A stretch of DNA of 64,000 nt from PALSA-1004 sp041483135 (GTDB taxonomy: Bacteria > Pseudomonadota > Gammaproteobacteria > Burkholderiales > SG8-41), in assembly GCA_041483135.1 (NCBI GenBank), contig JBGPFE010000013.1, positions 1 to 64,000 on the forward strand, read 5' to 3'. Position 1 is the stretch's first letter. Each line of letters begins with the position of its first letter. The notes beneath the pieces are model-generated. The model had not been told where the DNA came from. It ran no database searches and saw only the letters and a list, made by a program, of their open reading frames with translations. The position numbers were made by a program, and so were the translations under genes. Below are positions 20,336 to 28,707 of the stretch, in pieces.

Positions 20336-21298
20336 ATGCACGCCACGCTGCCGCTGATCCAGGATTCGACTTTTCCCGCCATCAGGCGCAAGCGGCTCGA
20401 GACGCTGCAGGTCAATCTCGGCTACAAGTGCAATCAGTCGTGCGTGCATTGCCACGTCAACGCCGGCCCGACCCGCACCGAGATGATGTCGCGCGAAGTC
20501 GTCAACGATGTGCTCGCCTTCCTGCAGGCATCGCATATCGGCAAGCTCGACATCACCGGCGGCGCGCCGGAACTCAATCCGCATTTCCGCGAACTGGTGC
20601 GTGCCGCGAGCGACCTTAATATCCATGTAATGGACCGCTGCAACCTGACTATCCTCGAGCAACCGGGACAGGAGGATCTCGCGCAGTTTTTGGCCGGGCA
20701 ACGCGTCGAGATGATCGCATCGATGCCGTGCTATCTCGAGGAAAATGTCGACCGTCAGCGCGGCAAGGGGGTGTTCGACGTCAGCATCCGCGCGTTGCAG
20801 GCGCTCAATCGCCTCGGTTACGGCCAGCGTGAAACGGAGCTTGAATTGAATCTGGTCTACAACCCGCAAGGACCGGTGCTGCCGCCGGCGCAGGCCGAGC
20901 TCGAAGCCGATTACCGCACGCACCTCGGAGGGCGCTACGGCATTGTCTTCAACCACCTGTTCGTCTTGACCAACATGCCGATCCAGCGCTTCGGCAGCAT
21001 GCTGATTTCGCAAGGCCAGTTCGGGCACTACATGGATTTGCTCAAGAACGCCTACCAGCCGGCCAATCTCGACAACGTGATGTGCCGCAGCCTGGTGAGC
21101 GTCGACTGGCGCGGCTATGTTTACGACTGCGACTTCAACCAGATGCTCGGCCTGCCGCTTGCTTACAAAGACCGGCCGCAGGCGCATCTGCGCGAGCTGA
21201 TCGGGCGCGACCTTTCGGCCAACCCGATTGCCGTAGCGGATCATTGCTACGGCTGCACCGCCGGCCAGGGCTCGAGCTGCGGCGGCGCGCTTGCATGA
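20336..21298 (+). CDS. arsS: ArsS-type radical SAM protein (arsenosugar biosynthesis family, DUF3641 C-terminus)
   Basis: 320 residues. The radical SAM 4Fe-4S motif is YKCNQSCVHCHVNAGP (CxxxCxxC, Cys 32, 36, 39), followed by KLDITGGAPELNPHF. The C-terminal DUF3641 portion has additional Cys (MCRSLVS, YDCDFNQMLG, HCYGCTAGQGSSCGGAL), likely auxiliary cluster ligands. Family members are proposed to attach the 5'-deoxyadenosyl group to a methylated arsenical. It is followed at once by the VTT-reductase gene and two glycosyltransferases. The methyltransferase ArsM usual for that pathway is not in the window. Confidence 0.88.
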   Translation: MHATLPLIQDSTFPAIRRKRLETLQVNLGYKCNQSCVHCHVNAGPTRTEMMSREVVNDVLAFLQASHIGKLDITGGAPELNPHFRELVRAASDLNIHVMDRCNLTILEQPGQEDLAQFLAGQRVEMIASMPCYLEENVDRQRGKGVFDVSIRALQALNRLGYGQRETELELNLVYNPQGPVLPPAQAELEADYRTHLGGRYGIVFNHLFVLTNMPIQRFGSMLISQGQFGHYMDLLKNAYQPANLDNVMCRSLVSVDWRGYVYDCDFNQMLGLPLAYKDRPQAHLRELIGRDLSANPIAVADHCYGCTAGQGSSCGGALA

Positions 21299-21299
21299 G

Positions 21300-23432
21300 A
21301 TGAAAAAAAGCAGGCTCCTGCTGGTCGTGATGATTGCGGCGCTCATCGCCGCGTTTTTCATTTTCGGGCTCGAGCAATACGTGTTCAATTACGTCAAATC
21401 GCAGCAAGCGGCGATCGACGACTTTTACACCGCTCATCCCCTCGGTACCACCGCGCTGTACTTCGCAATTTACGTCGCGCTTACTTCCCTCTCGTTTCCC
21501 GGCGCGACGGTATTGACGCTTGCCGGCGGCGCGATTTTCGGCCTGCTGTGGGGAACAGTCATTGTATCGTTCGCGTCCTCGCTCGGCGCGACGGCTGCGT
21601 TCCTCGCCGCGCGTTTCGTGCTGCGCGATCCCATTCAGGCGCGGTTCGGCGACAAGCTCGCCGCAATCAACCGCGGCGTCAAAAAGGATGGCGCGTTCTA
21701 TCTGTTCACGCTACGGCTGGTGCCGGTGTTTCCGTTTTTCGTGATTAATCTCGTGATGGGCCTCACGCCGATCGGGACGTGGACGTATTACTGGGTCAGC
21801 CAGATCGGCATGCTCGCCGGCACCATCGTTTACGTCAACGCCGGGACCGAGATCGCCAGGATCGAATCGCTGCAAGGCATCCTGTCGCCGGGGCTGATCG
21901 TCTCGTTCACGCTGCTCGGCATTTTTCCGTTGGTCGCGAAATGGATCGTCAATGGCGTGAAAGCACGCAGGGTCTACGCGCAATGGACCAGGCCCGCGCG
22001 CTTCGAGCGCAATCTGGTCGTGATCGGCGCCGGCTCGGCCGGCCTGGTCACCGCCTATATCGCCGCCGCGCTCAAATCCAAAGTGACGCTGATCGAGAAA
22101 CACCGGATGGGCGGCGATTGTCTCAACACCGGCTGCGTGCCATCGAAAGCGCTGATCCGCTCGGCGAGGCTGCTGTCGCACATCAGGCGCGCGCCAGAGT
22201 TCGGCATCAAATCGGCGCACGCCGAGTTCGATTTTGCCGACGTGATGGAACGCGTGCAGCGCGTGATCAAGACCGTCGAGCCGCACGACTCGGTCGAGCG
22301 CTACACCCGGCTCGGCGTCGAGTGCCTGACGGGCGAGGCGAAAATCACCTCGCCGTGGACGGTTACGGTCGGCGAGAAGACGCTCACTACGCGCAACATC
22401 GTGATCGCCGCCGGCTCGCGTCCGCTGGTCCCGCCGATACCCGGCATCGAGGACGTCGGTTACGTGACTTCCGACACGATATGGGGCTTGCGCGAACTGC
22501 CTCGGCGGCTGGTAGTGCTCGGCGGCGGGCCCATCGGCTGCGAGCTTGCGCAATGCTTCGCGCGCTTCGGCTCACAGGTGACGCAGGTCGAGATGCTGCC
22601 GCGCATCCTGATGCGCGAAGACCCGGAAATTTCCGATAGGGTGCTCGCGCGCTTTCATGCTGAAGGCATCAATGTCCTCACCAGCCACCGCGCCGGGCAA
22701 TTCAGGATCGAGAACGGGCGGAAGATCCTGATTTGCGGGCACGGCGGCAAGGACGTGGAAATCGAATTCGATCTGCTGCTGTGCGCGGTCGGCCGCGTCG
22801 CCAACACCGGGGGCTATGGGCTGGAGGAGCTCGGCATCCCGGTGACCGAAACGCGCACAATCGAGACCAACGAATTCCTGCAGACGATCTACCCGAACAT
22901 CTATGCGTGCGGCGACGTCGCCGGCCCGTTCCAGTTCACCCACACCGCCGCGCACCAGGCATGGTATGCGGCGGTCAACGCGCTGTTCGGGGATGTAAAG
23001 AAATTCAAGGCGGATTACTCGGTGATCCCATGGGCGACGTTCACCGACCCTGAAATCGCGCGCGTCGGGCTCAACGAGCAGGACGCGACACAGCAAGGCA
23101 TCGCTTACGAAGTCACGACTTACGGCATTGACGATCTCGACCGCGCGATCGTCGACGGCGAGGCGCATGGCGTGGTCAAGGTGCTGACCGTTCCGGGCAA
23201 GGACAAAATTCTCGGCGCCACCATCGTCGGCGAGCACGCCGGCGAATTACTTGCCGAATTCGTCACTGCCATGCGCCACGGCCTTGGTCTCAACAAGATC
23301 CTCGGCACGATCCACATTTATCCGACGTTCGCCGAAGCGAACAAGTACGCGGCCGGCGCATGGAAGCGCGCGCACAAACCCCGGATACTGCTCCAATGGA
23401 TCGAGCGCTATCACGCCTGGAAGCGGGCTTGA
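21300..23432 (+). CDS. Fusion of VTT/TVP38-family membrane domain with mercuric-reductase-like flavoprotein
   Basis: About 710 residues from ATG 21300 (a TTG at 21291 is also in frame). Residues 1-220 are a VTT (DedA/TVP38/SNARE-associated) membrane domain with hydrophobic segments and FPGATVLTLAGGAIFG and FRLVPVFPFF-like motifs. From about residue 235 a class I pyridine-nucleotide disulfide oxidoreductase follows: VVIGAGSAGLVTAY (FAD), redox pair GGDCLNTGCVPSKAL, a second Rossmann VVLGGGPIGCELAQ, and a dimerisation domain ending HIYPTFAEANKYAAG. It begins 1 nt after the arsS stop. The N-terminal metal-binding HMA domain of true MerA is absent, so metal reduction is unproven. Confidence 0.9.
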   Translation: MKKSRLLLVVMIAALIAAFFIFGLEQYVFNYVKSQQAAIDDFYTAHPLGTTALYFAIYVALTSLSFPGATVLTLAGGAIFGLLWGTVIVSFASSLGATAAFLAARFVLRDPIQARFGDKLAAINRGVKKDGAFYLFTLRLVPVFPFFVINLVMGLTPIGTWTYYWVSQIGMLAGTIVYVNAGTEIARIESLQGILSPGLIVSFTLLGIFPLVAKWIVNGVKARRVYAQWTRPARFERNLVVIGAGSAGLVTAYIAAALKSKVTLIEKHRMGGDCLNTGCVPSKALIRSARLLSHIRRAPEFGIKSAHAEFDFADVMERVQRVIKTVEPHDSVERYTRLGVECLTGEAKITSPWTVTVGEKTLTTRNIVIAAGSRPLVPPIPGIEDVGYVTSDTIWGLRELPRRLVVLGGGPIGCELAQCFARFGSQVTQVEMLPRILMREDPEISDRVLARFHAEGINVLTSHRAGQFRIENGRKILICGHGGKDVEIEFDLLLCAVGRVANTGGYGLEELGIPVTETRTIETNEFLQTIYPNIYACGDVAGPFQFTHTAAHQAWYAAVNALFGDVKKFKADYSVIPWATFTDPEIARVGLNEQDATQQGIAYEVTTYGIDDLDRAIVDGEAHGVVKVLTVPGKDKILGATIVGEHAGELLAEFVTAMRHGLGLNKILGTIHIYPTFAEANKYAAGAWKRAHKPRILLQWIERYHAWKRA

Positions 23433-23465
23433 TGGCACAACAATCGAGGATGTAAAGCCATCCGC

Positions 23466-24167
23466 ATGCCGGCACCCGATCTTTCCATCATCATCCCCTG
23501 CCTCAATGAGGCCAACGGTATCGTCGCTGCGCTCACGCGCCTGCAGCATTGGCGCCGGCGCGGCACCGAGGTGATCGTCGTCGACGGCGGCAGCGGCGAT
23601 GCGAGCGCCGCCCTCGCCGCGCCGCTTGCCGACCGGATATTGACCGTGCCGCGTGGCCGCGCTTCACAGATGAATGCCGGCGCTGCAGCAGCACGTGGCG
23701 CAACGCTGCTGTTCCTGCACGCGGATTGCACGCCACCCGAAAATGGTGATCGTTTGATCGTCAACGGACTGCGCGCCAGCGGGAAAACATGGGGGCGCTG
23801 CGATGTCCGGCTCGACGGCACGCATCCATTATTGCGGGTCATCGCATTCATGATGAACTGGCGCTCGCGCCTGACCGGCATCGCCACCGGCGATCAGGGC
23901 ATGTTCGTGGCGCGCGAACTGTTTGCCGCTGCCGGCGGCTTCCCCGCCATCGCATTGATGGAGGACATCGCGCTCTCTGTAATCCTGAAATCGCATGGCG
24001 CCCCGCTGTGCCTGCACGAGCGCATCACCATTTCGGCGCGCCGCTGGAAGGAGCGCGGCGTTCTGCGCACGATTTTGCTCATGTGGCGGTTGCGGCTCGC
24101 GTATTTTTTCGGCGTCGACCCCGATGATCTCGCCCTGCGCTATGACACTGGACGGCGCCGCCGCTGA
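23466..24167 (+). CDS. GT2 glycosyltransferase, TIGR04283 (arsenosugar-associated) family
   Basis: 233 residues. The N-terminus LSIIIPCLNEANGI is the GT-A start. VVDGGSGD is the nucleotide-sugar site and LFLHADCTPP carries the DxD-like metal site. GDQGMFVARELFAAAGGFP is the family acceptor block. The family is named for co-occurrence with ArsS and is thought to act on a sugar-linked product; the substrate is inferred only from context. The downstream glycosyltransferase gene overlaps it by 26 nt, so the two are coupled. Confidence 0.88.
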   Translation: MPAPDLSIIIPCLNEANGIVAALTRLQHWRRRGTEVIVVDGGSGDASAALAAPLADRILTVPRGRASQMNAGAAAARGATLLFLHADCTPPENGDRLIVNGLRASGKTWGRCDVRLDGTHPLLRVIAFMMNWRSRLTGIATGDQGMFVARELFAAAGGFPAIALMEDIALSVILKSHGAPLCLHERITISARRWKERGVLRTILLMWRLRLAYFFGVDPDDLALRYDTGRRRR

Positions 24168-24816
24168 CACGCGGATCATCGTGTTCGCGCGCGCACCCGA
24201 GCCGGGCGCCGTGAAAACGCGGCTGATACCGTTGCTCGGCGCCGAGCGCGCGGCGGCATTGCAACGCCTGCTGATAGATCATGCGATCTCGACTGCGCTT
24301 GCTGCCGGGATAGGCCCGGTCGAATTGTGGTGCGCTCCCTCCGCACACCATCCGGCACTGGAGCGCAGCGCCGAGCGCCACGGCATCGGTGCGGTCACCC
24401 AATGCGACGGCGACCTCGGTGCGCGCATGCTGCACGCGGCGGTGACCGCGCTAGCGGCCACACCGCGCGTCATCATCATCGGGGCCGATTGCCCCGCGTT
24501 GACCGCCGCCGATCTGCGGCGCGCCGCGGCGGCGCTTATCGACCATCACGATGCGGTGCTGGTCGCGGCCGAGGATGGCGGCTACGTGCTGATCGGGCTC
24601 AAGTGGTGGGATTCGAGGCTATTCGCAGACATCGCGTGGGGCACCGATCGGGTGCTGGCCGCTACGCGCGAGCGACTGGCAACGCTCAACTGGCGCTGGC
24701 TCGAGCTGGCGCCGTCATGGGACGTCGACCGGCCCGCCGATTTCGAACGGCTTGCCGCGAGCGGGTTGATTCCGGATCTGGAGCAAACGCTCGGTCCATT
24801 GCCCAAGTCGCGGTAG
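24142..24816 (+). CDS. TIGR04282-type (DUF2064) glycosyltransferase-like protein
   Basis: 224 residues from the ATG at 24142 (MTLDGAAADTRIIVFARAPEPG). The frame is open upstream, but that part is only the overlap with the preceding gene. PGAVKTRLIPLLG is the nucleotidyl-transfer-like P-loop region, IIIGADCPALTAADL the metal site and EDGGYVLIGLKW a conserved block. The family resembles nucleotidyltransferases and co-occurs with ArsS and TIGR04283. It is the last gene of the four-gene cluster. Confidence 0.87.
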   Translation: MTLDGAAADTRIIVFARAPEPGAVKTRLIPLLGAERAAALQRLLIDHAISTALAAGIGPVELWCAPSAHHPALERSAERHGIGAVTQCDGDLGARMLHAAVTALAATPRVIIIGADCPALTAADLRRAAAALIDHHDAVLVAAEDGGYVLIGLKWWDSRLFADIAWGTDRVLAATRERLATLNWRWLELAPSWDVDRPADFERLAASGLIPDLEQTLGPLPKSR

Positions 24817-25131
24817 TACCGCCGCATGCATGTCAGTGGAGGCGCTGGCGCGCGTTATCCACACGGGGCCGTGGAAGCGCGGAACCCATCGCCCATACCA
24901 CGGTCACAGTTGCTTCCGGCCGGGCTGCCGTTGCATTTTGCTTCGCGGCGACACGCCATACGGGAACGAATAAGCTTTACAAAACAGCCAGATAACCTCG
25001 GGGTGGCGAAAAAACCCGTTGCCTTTTACCGGGATTAAAGGGACAATAGCCGTCCTTGTAAGGGCTTGTTAACAAATGCTTTTCAAGCGTCGACGACGGA
25101 TTTTTCAACCCCTGCCTAGAGACCACGCTGC
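24817..25131. other. Intergenic region, 315 nt
   Basis: No credible coding frame, RNA gene or strong terminator was seen here. It holds the 3' flank of the glycosyltransferase cluster and the leader of the Rieske gene. An AT-richer stretch lies at about 24960-25090. Any promoter for the downstream gene should be here, but no convincing sigma-70 pair was identified. Confidence 0.5.
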
Positions 25132-26235
25132 ATGTCAGACCTGGCCAGCCTACACGCGCTGAGTAAAACCTCCCCGCAACTCCCCGTTCACTGGTACTTC
25201 GACCCGTACATTCATGCCCTCGAGCAGCGGCTGCTGTTCGAGCGCGGCCCCGGTTACACCGGCCATGAGTTGATGGTGCCCAATCCCGGCGACTTCCATG
25301 CATTGGAATGGATGGGCAACGCCAAGTCGCTGGTGCGCAATGCGCACGGCATAGAACTTTTGAGCAACATCTGCCGCCACCGCCAGGCCATCATTCTCAA
25401 GGGCCGCGGCAATGCAAAAAATATTGTTTGCCCGCTGCACCGCTGGACCTACGGCCTCGACGGCAAGCTGCTTGGCGCGCCGCACTTTCCGGGCAACCCG
25501 TGCCTCGACCTAGGCAAGTCGCCGCTGCAGAACTGGAATGGGCTGCTGTTCGCGGGCAAGCGCGACGTGGCGCGAGATCTCGCCAACCTCGGCGTGCAGC
25601 ACGACCTCGATTTTTCGGAATTCATGCTCGACCGCGTGCAAATCGACGAATACGCCTGCAACTGGAAGACTTTCATCGAAGTCTATCTCGAGGACTATCA
25701 CGTCGTGCCGTTCCACCCGGGACTGGGCAACTTCGTGTCGGTAGAAGACCTGCACTGGGAGTTCGGCGACTGGTACAGCGTCCAGACCTGCGGTGTGAAA
25801 AAAGGGCTCACGCGCCCGGGCACGCCGGTTTACGGGACGTGGCACGAGGCGCTGCTGCGCTACAACGAGGGCCGCGAGCCGCCTCACGGCGCGATCTGGC
25901 TCACCTATTACCCCAACATCATGGTCGAGTGGTATCCGCACGTGCTGGTGGTCAGCACGATCGTGCCGCGCGGCCCCGAAGCCTGCACCAACGTGATCGA
26001 GTTCTACTACCCCGAGGACATCGCGCTGTTCGAGCGCGAATTGGTCGCTGCGGAACAGGCCGCCTACGAAGAAACCGCGCGCGAGGATGCTGAAATCTGC
26101 GATCGCATGACCGCAGGCCGCCGCGCACTGTATCTGCAGGGCATCAACCAGACCGGGCCCTACCAGTCGCCGATGGAAGACGGCATGCTGCACTTCCACG
26201 AGTTCGTGCGGCGCGAGCTGTCGCCGCACCTCTGA
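25132..26235 (+). CDS. Rieske [2Fe-2S] ring-hydroxylating oxygenase alpha-subunit-like protein
   Basis: 367 residues. The Rieske ligands are NICRHRQAII (Cys-x-His) and VCPLHRWTYGLDGKL (Cys-x2-His), residues about 79-105. The C-terminal two-thirds is the SRPBCC catalytic domain, with EVYLEDYHVVPFHPGLG giving the likely Asp/His iron ligands. No reductase, ferredoxin or beta subunit is adjacent, so electrons must come from elsewhere. The substrate cannot be told. The next gene overlaps its stop codon, indicating cotranslation with a sulfurtransferase. Confidence 0.88.
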   Translation: MSDLASLHALSKTSPQLPVHWYFDPYIHALEQRLLFERGPGYTGHELMVPNPGDFHALEWMGNAKSLVRNAHGIELLSNICRHRQAIILKGRGNAKNIVCPLHRWTYGLDGKLLGAPHFPGNPCLDLGKSPLQNWNGLLFAGKRDVARDLANLGVQHDLDFSEFMLDRVQIDEYACNWKTFIEVYLEDYHVVPFHPGLGNFVSVEDLHWEFGDWYSVQTCGVKKGLTRPGTPVYGTWHEALLRYNEGREPPHGAIWLTYYPNIMVEWYPHVLVVSTIVPRGPEACTNVIEFYYPEDIALFERELVAAEQAAYEETAREDAEICDRMTAGRRALYLQGINQTGPYQSPMEDGMLHFHEFVRRELSPHL

Positions 26236-27068
26236 ACGTACTCGTTTCCTGCGCCGAACTCGCCGCGCGTCTTGACGATCCGCGCTGGCTCGTATTCGAT
26301 TGCCGGCACGATCTCGCTGACACCGGATCGGGCCGCCGCGCCTACGCGCAGTCACACATTCCCGGTGCGCGCTTCGTGCATCTCGACGACGATTTGTCGG
26401 GCTCAAAAACCGGCCATAACGGCCGTCATCCGCTGCCCGACCCGGAGAAATTCTGCGCGCGGCTCGCCGCGCTCGGCATGAGCAACGACAGGCAGGCGGT
26501 CGCTTACGATGCTTCTGGCGGCTATTATGCGGCGCGCCTCTGGTGGATGCTGCGCTGGGTCGGCCACGACCGCGTGGCGGTACTCGATGGCGGCTGGGAA
26601 GCGTGGCGCGAGGACGGATTATCTGTAGCCAAACAACCGCCGACGATCAAACCCGGCACATTCGCGGGCGCAGCGCGCGATTGCACCGTCGATGCGCGTC
26701 AGCTCCTGCGCGAGATTCACGAGCCGGGGCGCCGCTGCATCATCGACGCGCGCAGCGCGGACCGCTTCCGCGGCGTGAACGAAACGCTGGACCCAATCGG
26801 CGGCCACATCCCCGGTGCGCTGAATCGTTTCTTCAAGCACAATTTGACCGGCGACGGCCGTTTCAAGACGGCAGCCGAGCTGCGGGAAGAGTTTGCGGAT
26901 TTGCTTGGAGCGGTGAAACCGGCGCATGTGGTACACCAATGCGGCTCGGGCGTCACCGCCTGTCACAACCTGCTTGCCATGGAAATTGCGGGCCTGCACG
27001 GCTCCAGGCTCTACCCCGGCTCGTGGAGCGAATGGTGCAGCGATCCGCGCCGGCCGGTCGCGCGTTGA
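26232..27068 (+). CDS. Thiosulfate / 3-mercaptopyruvate sulfurtransferase, probable non-ATG start
   Basis: About 278 residues. There are two rhodanese domains: LVFDCRHDLADTGSG-RAYAQSHIPGARF at the N-terminus, and a second with CIIDARSADRFRG and the catalytic VHQCGSGVTACHN. Homology runs back to within four codons of the upstream stop (LNVLVSCAELAARLDD), yet no ATG, GTG or TTG lies there in frame. The only candidate is CTG at 26232, in the overlap CTGA with the Rieske stop. The first GTG, at 26376, would remove half of the first domain. Either a coupled CTG start is used or a base is wrong here. Confidence 0.85.
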   Translation: MNVLVSCAELAARLDDPRWLVFDCRHDLADTGSGRRAYAQSHIPGARFVHLDDDLSGSKTGHNGRHPLPDPEKFCARLAALGMSNDRQAVAYDASGGYYAARLWWMLRWVGHDRVAVLDGGWEAWREDGLSVAKQPPTIKPGTFAGAARDCTVDARQLLREIHEPGRRCIIDARSADRFRGVNETLDPIGGHIPGALNRFFKHNLTGDGRFKTAAELREEFADLLGAVKPAHVVHQCGSGVTACHNLLAMEIAGLHGSRLYPGSWSEWCSDPRRPVAR

Positions 27069-27106
27069 GTACAATCGAGGCATTACACCCGGCGTATGAT
27101 CGACGA

Positions 27107-27826
27107 ATGCCATTGCAAACGACCGCGGCTGAACCTTCAATCCACGGCCTCCGAAGCATCATACTGCTCGAGGGACTTTCCGTATCGGCACTGGAGGAGC
27201 TCGCGCGGCAATGCCGGTGGCGTCGTTTTCAGAGCGGTGAGCAGATCATTTCACGCGACGCTCCGGACCAGGACGTATATTTGATCGCGTCGGGCCGGGT
27301 GCGGGTTACATTATTCTCCGCGGCTGGCCGGGAAGTGACATTCCGGGACATCCCGGCGGGCGACTGGTTCGGCGACCTTGCGGCGATCGACGGGTTGTCG
27401 CGCTCTGCGGACATCGTCGCCCTGGATGAAACCCTCCTCGCGTCAATGACACCGGCTACGTTTCAACGCATATTGCACGAGCATCCCGCAGTCTGCGACC
27501 GGATGCTGCGCAGGCTGGTTTCGATGGTTCGCGAGCTGACCGAACGAATCTTCGACATCAGTACTCTCGGCGTGCGCAATCGCGTTCACGCGGAGTTGCT
27601 GCGTCTTGCCAGGCAAGCGGGAGTTGAACGAAATATGGCACGCATCGATCCTGCGCCCAAACATTCGGACATCGCCAGCAAAGTCAGCACCTATCGGGAG
27701 CAAGTCACACGCGAGCTGTCGGGAATGGCGAAGCAAGGACTCATCCAGCGCTCCGGCCGGGCGCTGGTCATACCGGACGTCGTCCGCCTGGAGAAAATTG
27801 TCGCCGAGGTGCGGCGGTCGGCATAG
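27107..27826 (+). CDS. Crp/Fnr family transcriptional regulator
   Basis: 239 residues from ATG 27107 (MPLQTTAAEPSIHGL). Residues about 20-135 are a cyclic-nucleotide-binding beta-roll (FQSGEQIISRDAPDQDVYLIASGRVRV, split here for reading). The C-terminus is a winged helix with recognition helix STYREQVTRELSGMAKQGLI. There are no Fnr-type Cys clusters, so it probably senses a small ligand rather than oxygen through Fe-S. The upstream genes on the same strand are the sulfurtransferase and Rieske protein, which may be targets. Confidence 0.9.
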   Translation: MPLQTTAAEPSIHGLRSIILLEGLSVSALEELARQCRWRRFQSGEQIISRDAPDQDVYLIASGRVRVTLFSAAGREVTFRDIPAGDWFGDLAAIDGLSRSADIVALDETLLASMTPATFQRILHEHPAVCDRMLRRLVSMVRELTERIFDISTLGVRNRVHAELLRLARQAGVERNMARIDPAPKHSDIASKVSTYREQVTRELSGMAKQGLIQRSGRALVIPDVVRLEKIVAEVRRSA

Positions 27827-27840
27827 TCAATCGATCCGGG

Positions 27841-28317
27841 TTAGCCCGTGGTCTCCAGCAACGATTCGTCCGCAGGCTCTGCCGGCGATCGTGAAGATAA
27901 GTCGTCCCACGGAAAGTGCAACACGACTGACTGCTGCGGCGGTGAAAACTCCGGCGGCACCGAGCTGCCGATTGCGGGCTCACCTGACAGCCCGAGCGGG
28001 CGCGCCGCGACGACGGCCTGCAATCTGCTGGAGACATTCAGCGCCCGCAGAATGCTGGAGATGTGAATCTTGACGGTGGTGCCGGCGATGTTGAGCCGCC
28101 GGCCAATGAGCTTGTTAGACAGGCCCACGCACAGCAGCGCGAGCACCTCGAGCTGACGCGGGGTAAGGTGAACGGGCGGCGCATTCGACGGTTGGCGGAT
28201 CATGCCCGCCGGTTCGATCCCGAACGGAAAACCAGGGAGTTGCGGGTCGGCAAATGCGGGAATGAAGCAATCGGGCGCAGCGGCAAGAGCGATGGCCGAG
28301 GTTGTGGTGGCTTTCAT
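27841..28317 (-). CDS. LuxR-type HTH protein lacking a receiver domain
   Basis: 158 residues from the ATG at 28317, which has AAGGAG 7 nt upstream; the frame is open further but without an RBS. Residues 1-45 are an unassigned lead with Ala-rich sequence. The HTH follows: LTPRQLEVLALLCVGLSNKL and TVKIHISSILRALNVSSR. The C-terminal 45 residues are Pro/Ser-rich. The HTH is close in pattern to that of the response regulator at 34912 (LTARQTEVLVLMVQGKPNKL). This gene may be a response regulator that lost its receiver, or a DNA-binding-only modulator. Confidence 0.75.
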   Translation of the reverse strand: MKATTTSAIALAAAPDCFIPAFADPQLPGFPFGIEPAGMIRQPSNAPPVHLTPRQLEVLALLCVGLSNKLIGRRLNIAGTTVKIHISSILRALNVSSRLQAVVAARPLGLSGEPAIGSSVPPEFSPPQQSVVLHFPWDDLSSRSPAEPADESLLETTG

Positions 28318-28707
28318 CGTAAACTCCTTCCTCGCGGCTATGGTGGATTGCCTGGTTACTGGCACTATCCACCTGATGCGGCGTAAGCCAAACGCACGAT
28401 ACGGCACCAAGTCTAGGTTTCTCGAATCGGGGAGTATGTGCGTAAACGCACGCAAACGATGAAATGATCCTGGGGTGTGGCGGTGCCTTATTGACTGCCA
28501 TGCTCCGAGCTCTATGGCCGCCTCAACGAAATATTGTTCACCTCCGGGAGCGGATTTGAGGGCGAACGCGTAGGGCTACCGTACGCGCATGCTGCTGGCA
28601 TGACTCGGATGGTGCCAGAAGGTTTAGAATAGATCGATCCACAGTGTTTAGCGCGCACAGGTCTTGGATTTGCTGGGCGATCCAGATTGACACGGAGTTC
28701 AACAAAC
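28318..28707. other. Intergenic region between divergent genes, 390 nt
   Basis: No supportable coding frame was found. It must contain the promoters of the LuxR-type gene (minus) and of the ABC binding-protein gene (plus). TAGAAT at 28625-28630 is a possible -10 for the latter, without a good -35. There is no RNA gene or strong hairpin. Confidence 0.45.

Noticed and set aside
21296..21298. TGA at the end of arsS as a possible Sec codon
   Set aside because: The following VTT-reductase gene is in another frame and has its own start; no homology continues through the TGA.
26233..26235. TGA at the end of the Rieske gene as a Sec codon joining it to the sulfurtransferase
   Set aside because: The two are in different frames, and the sulfurtransferase is a complete two-domain protein by itself.
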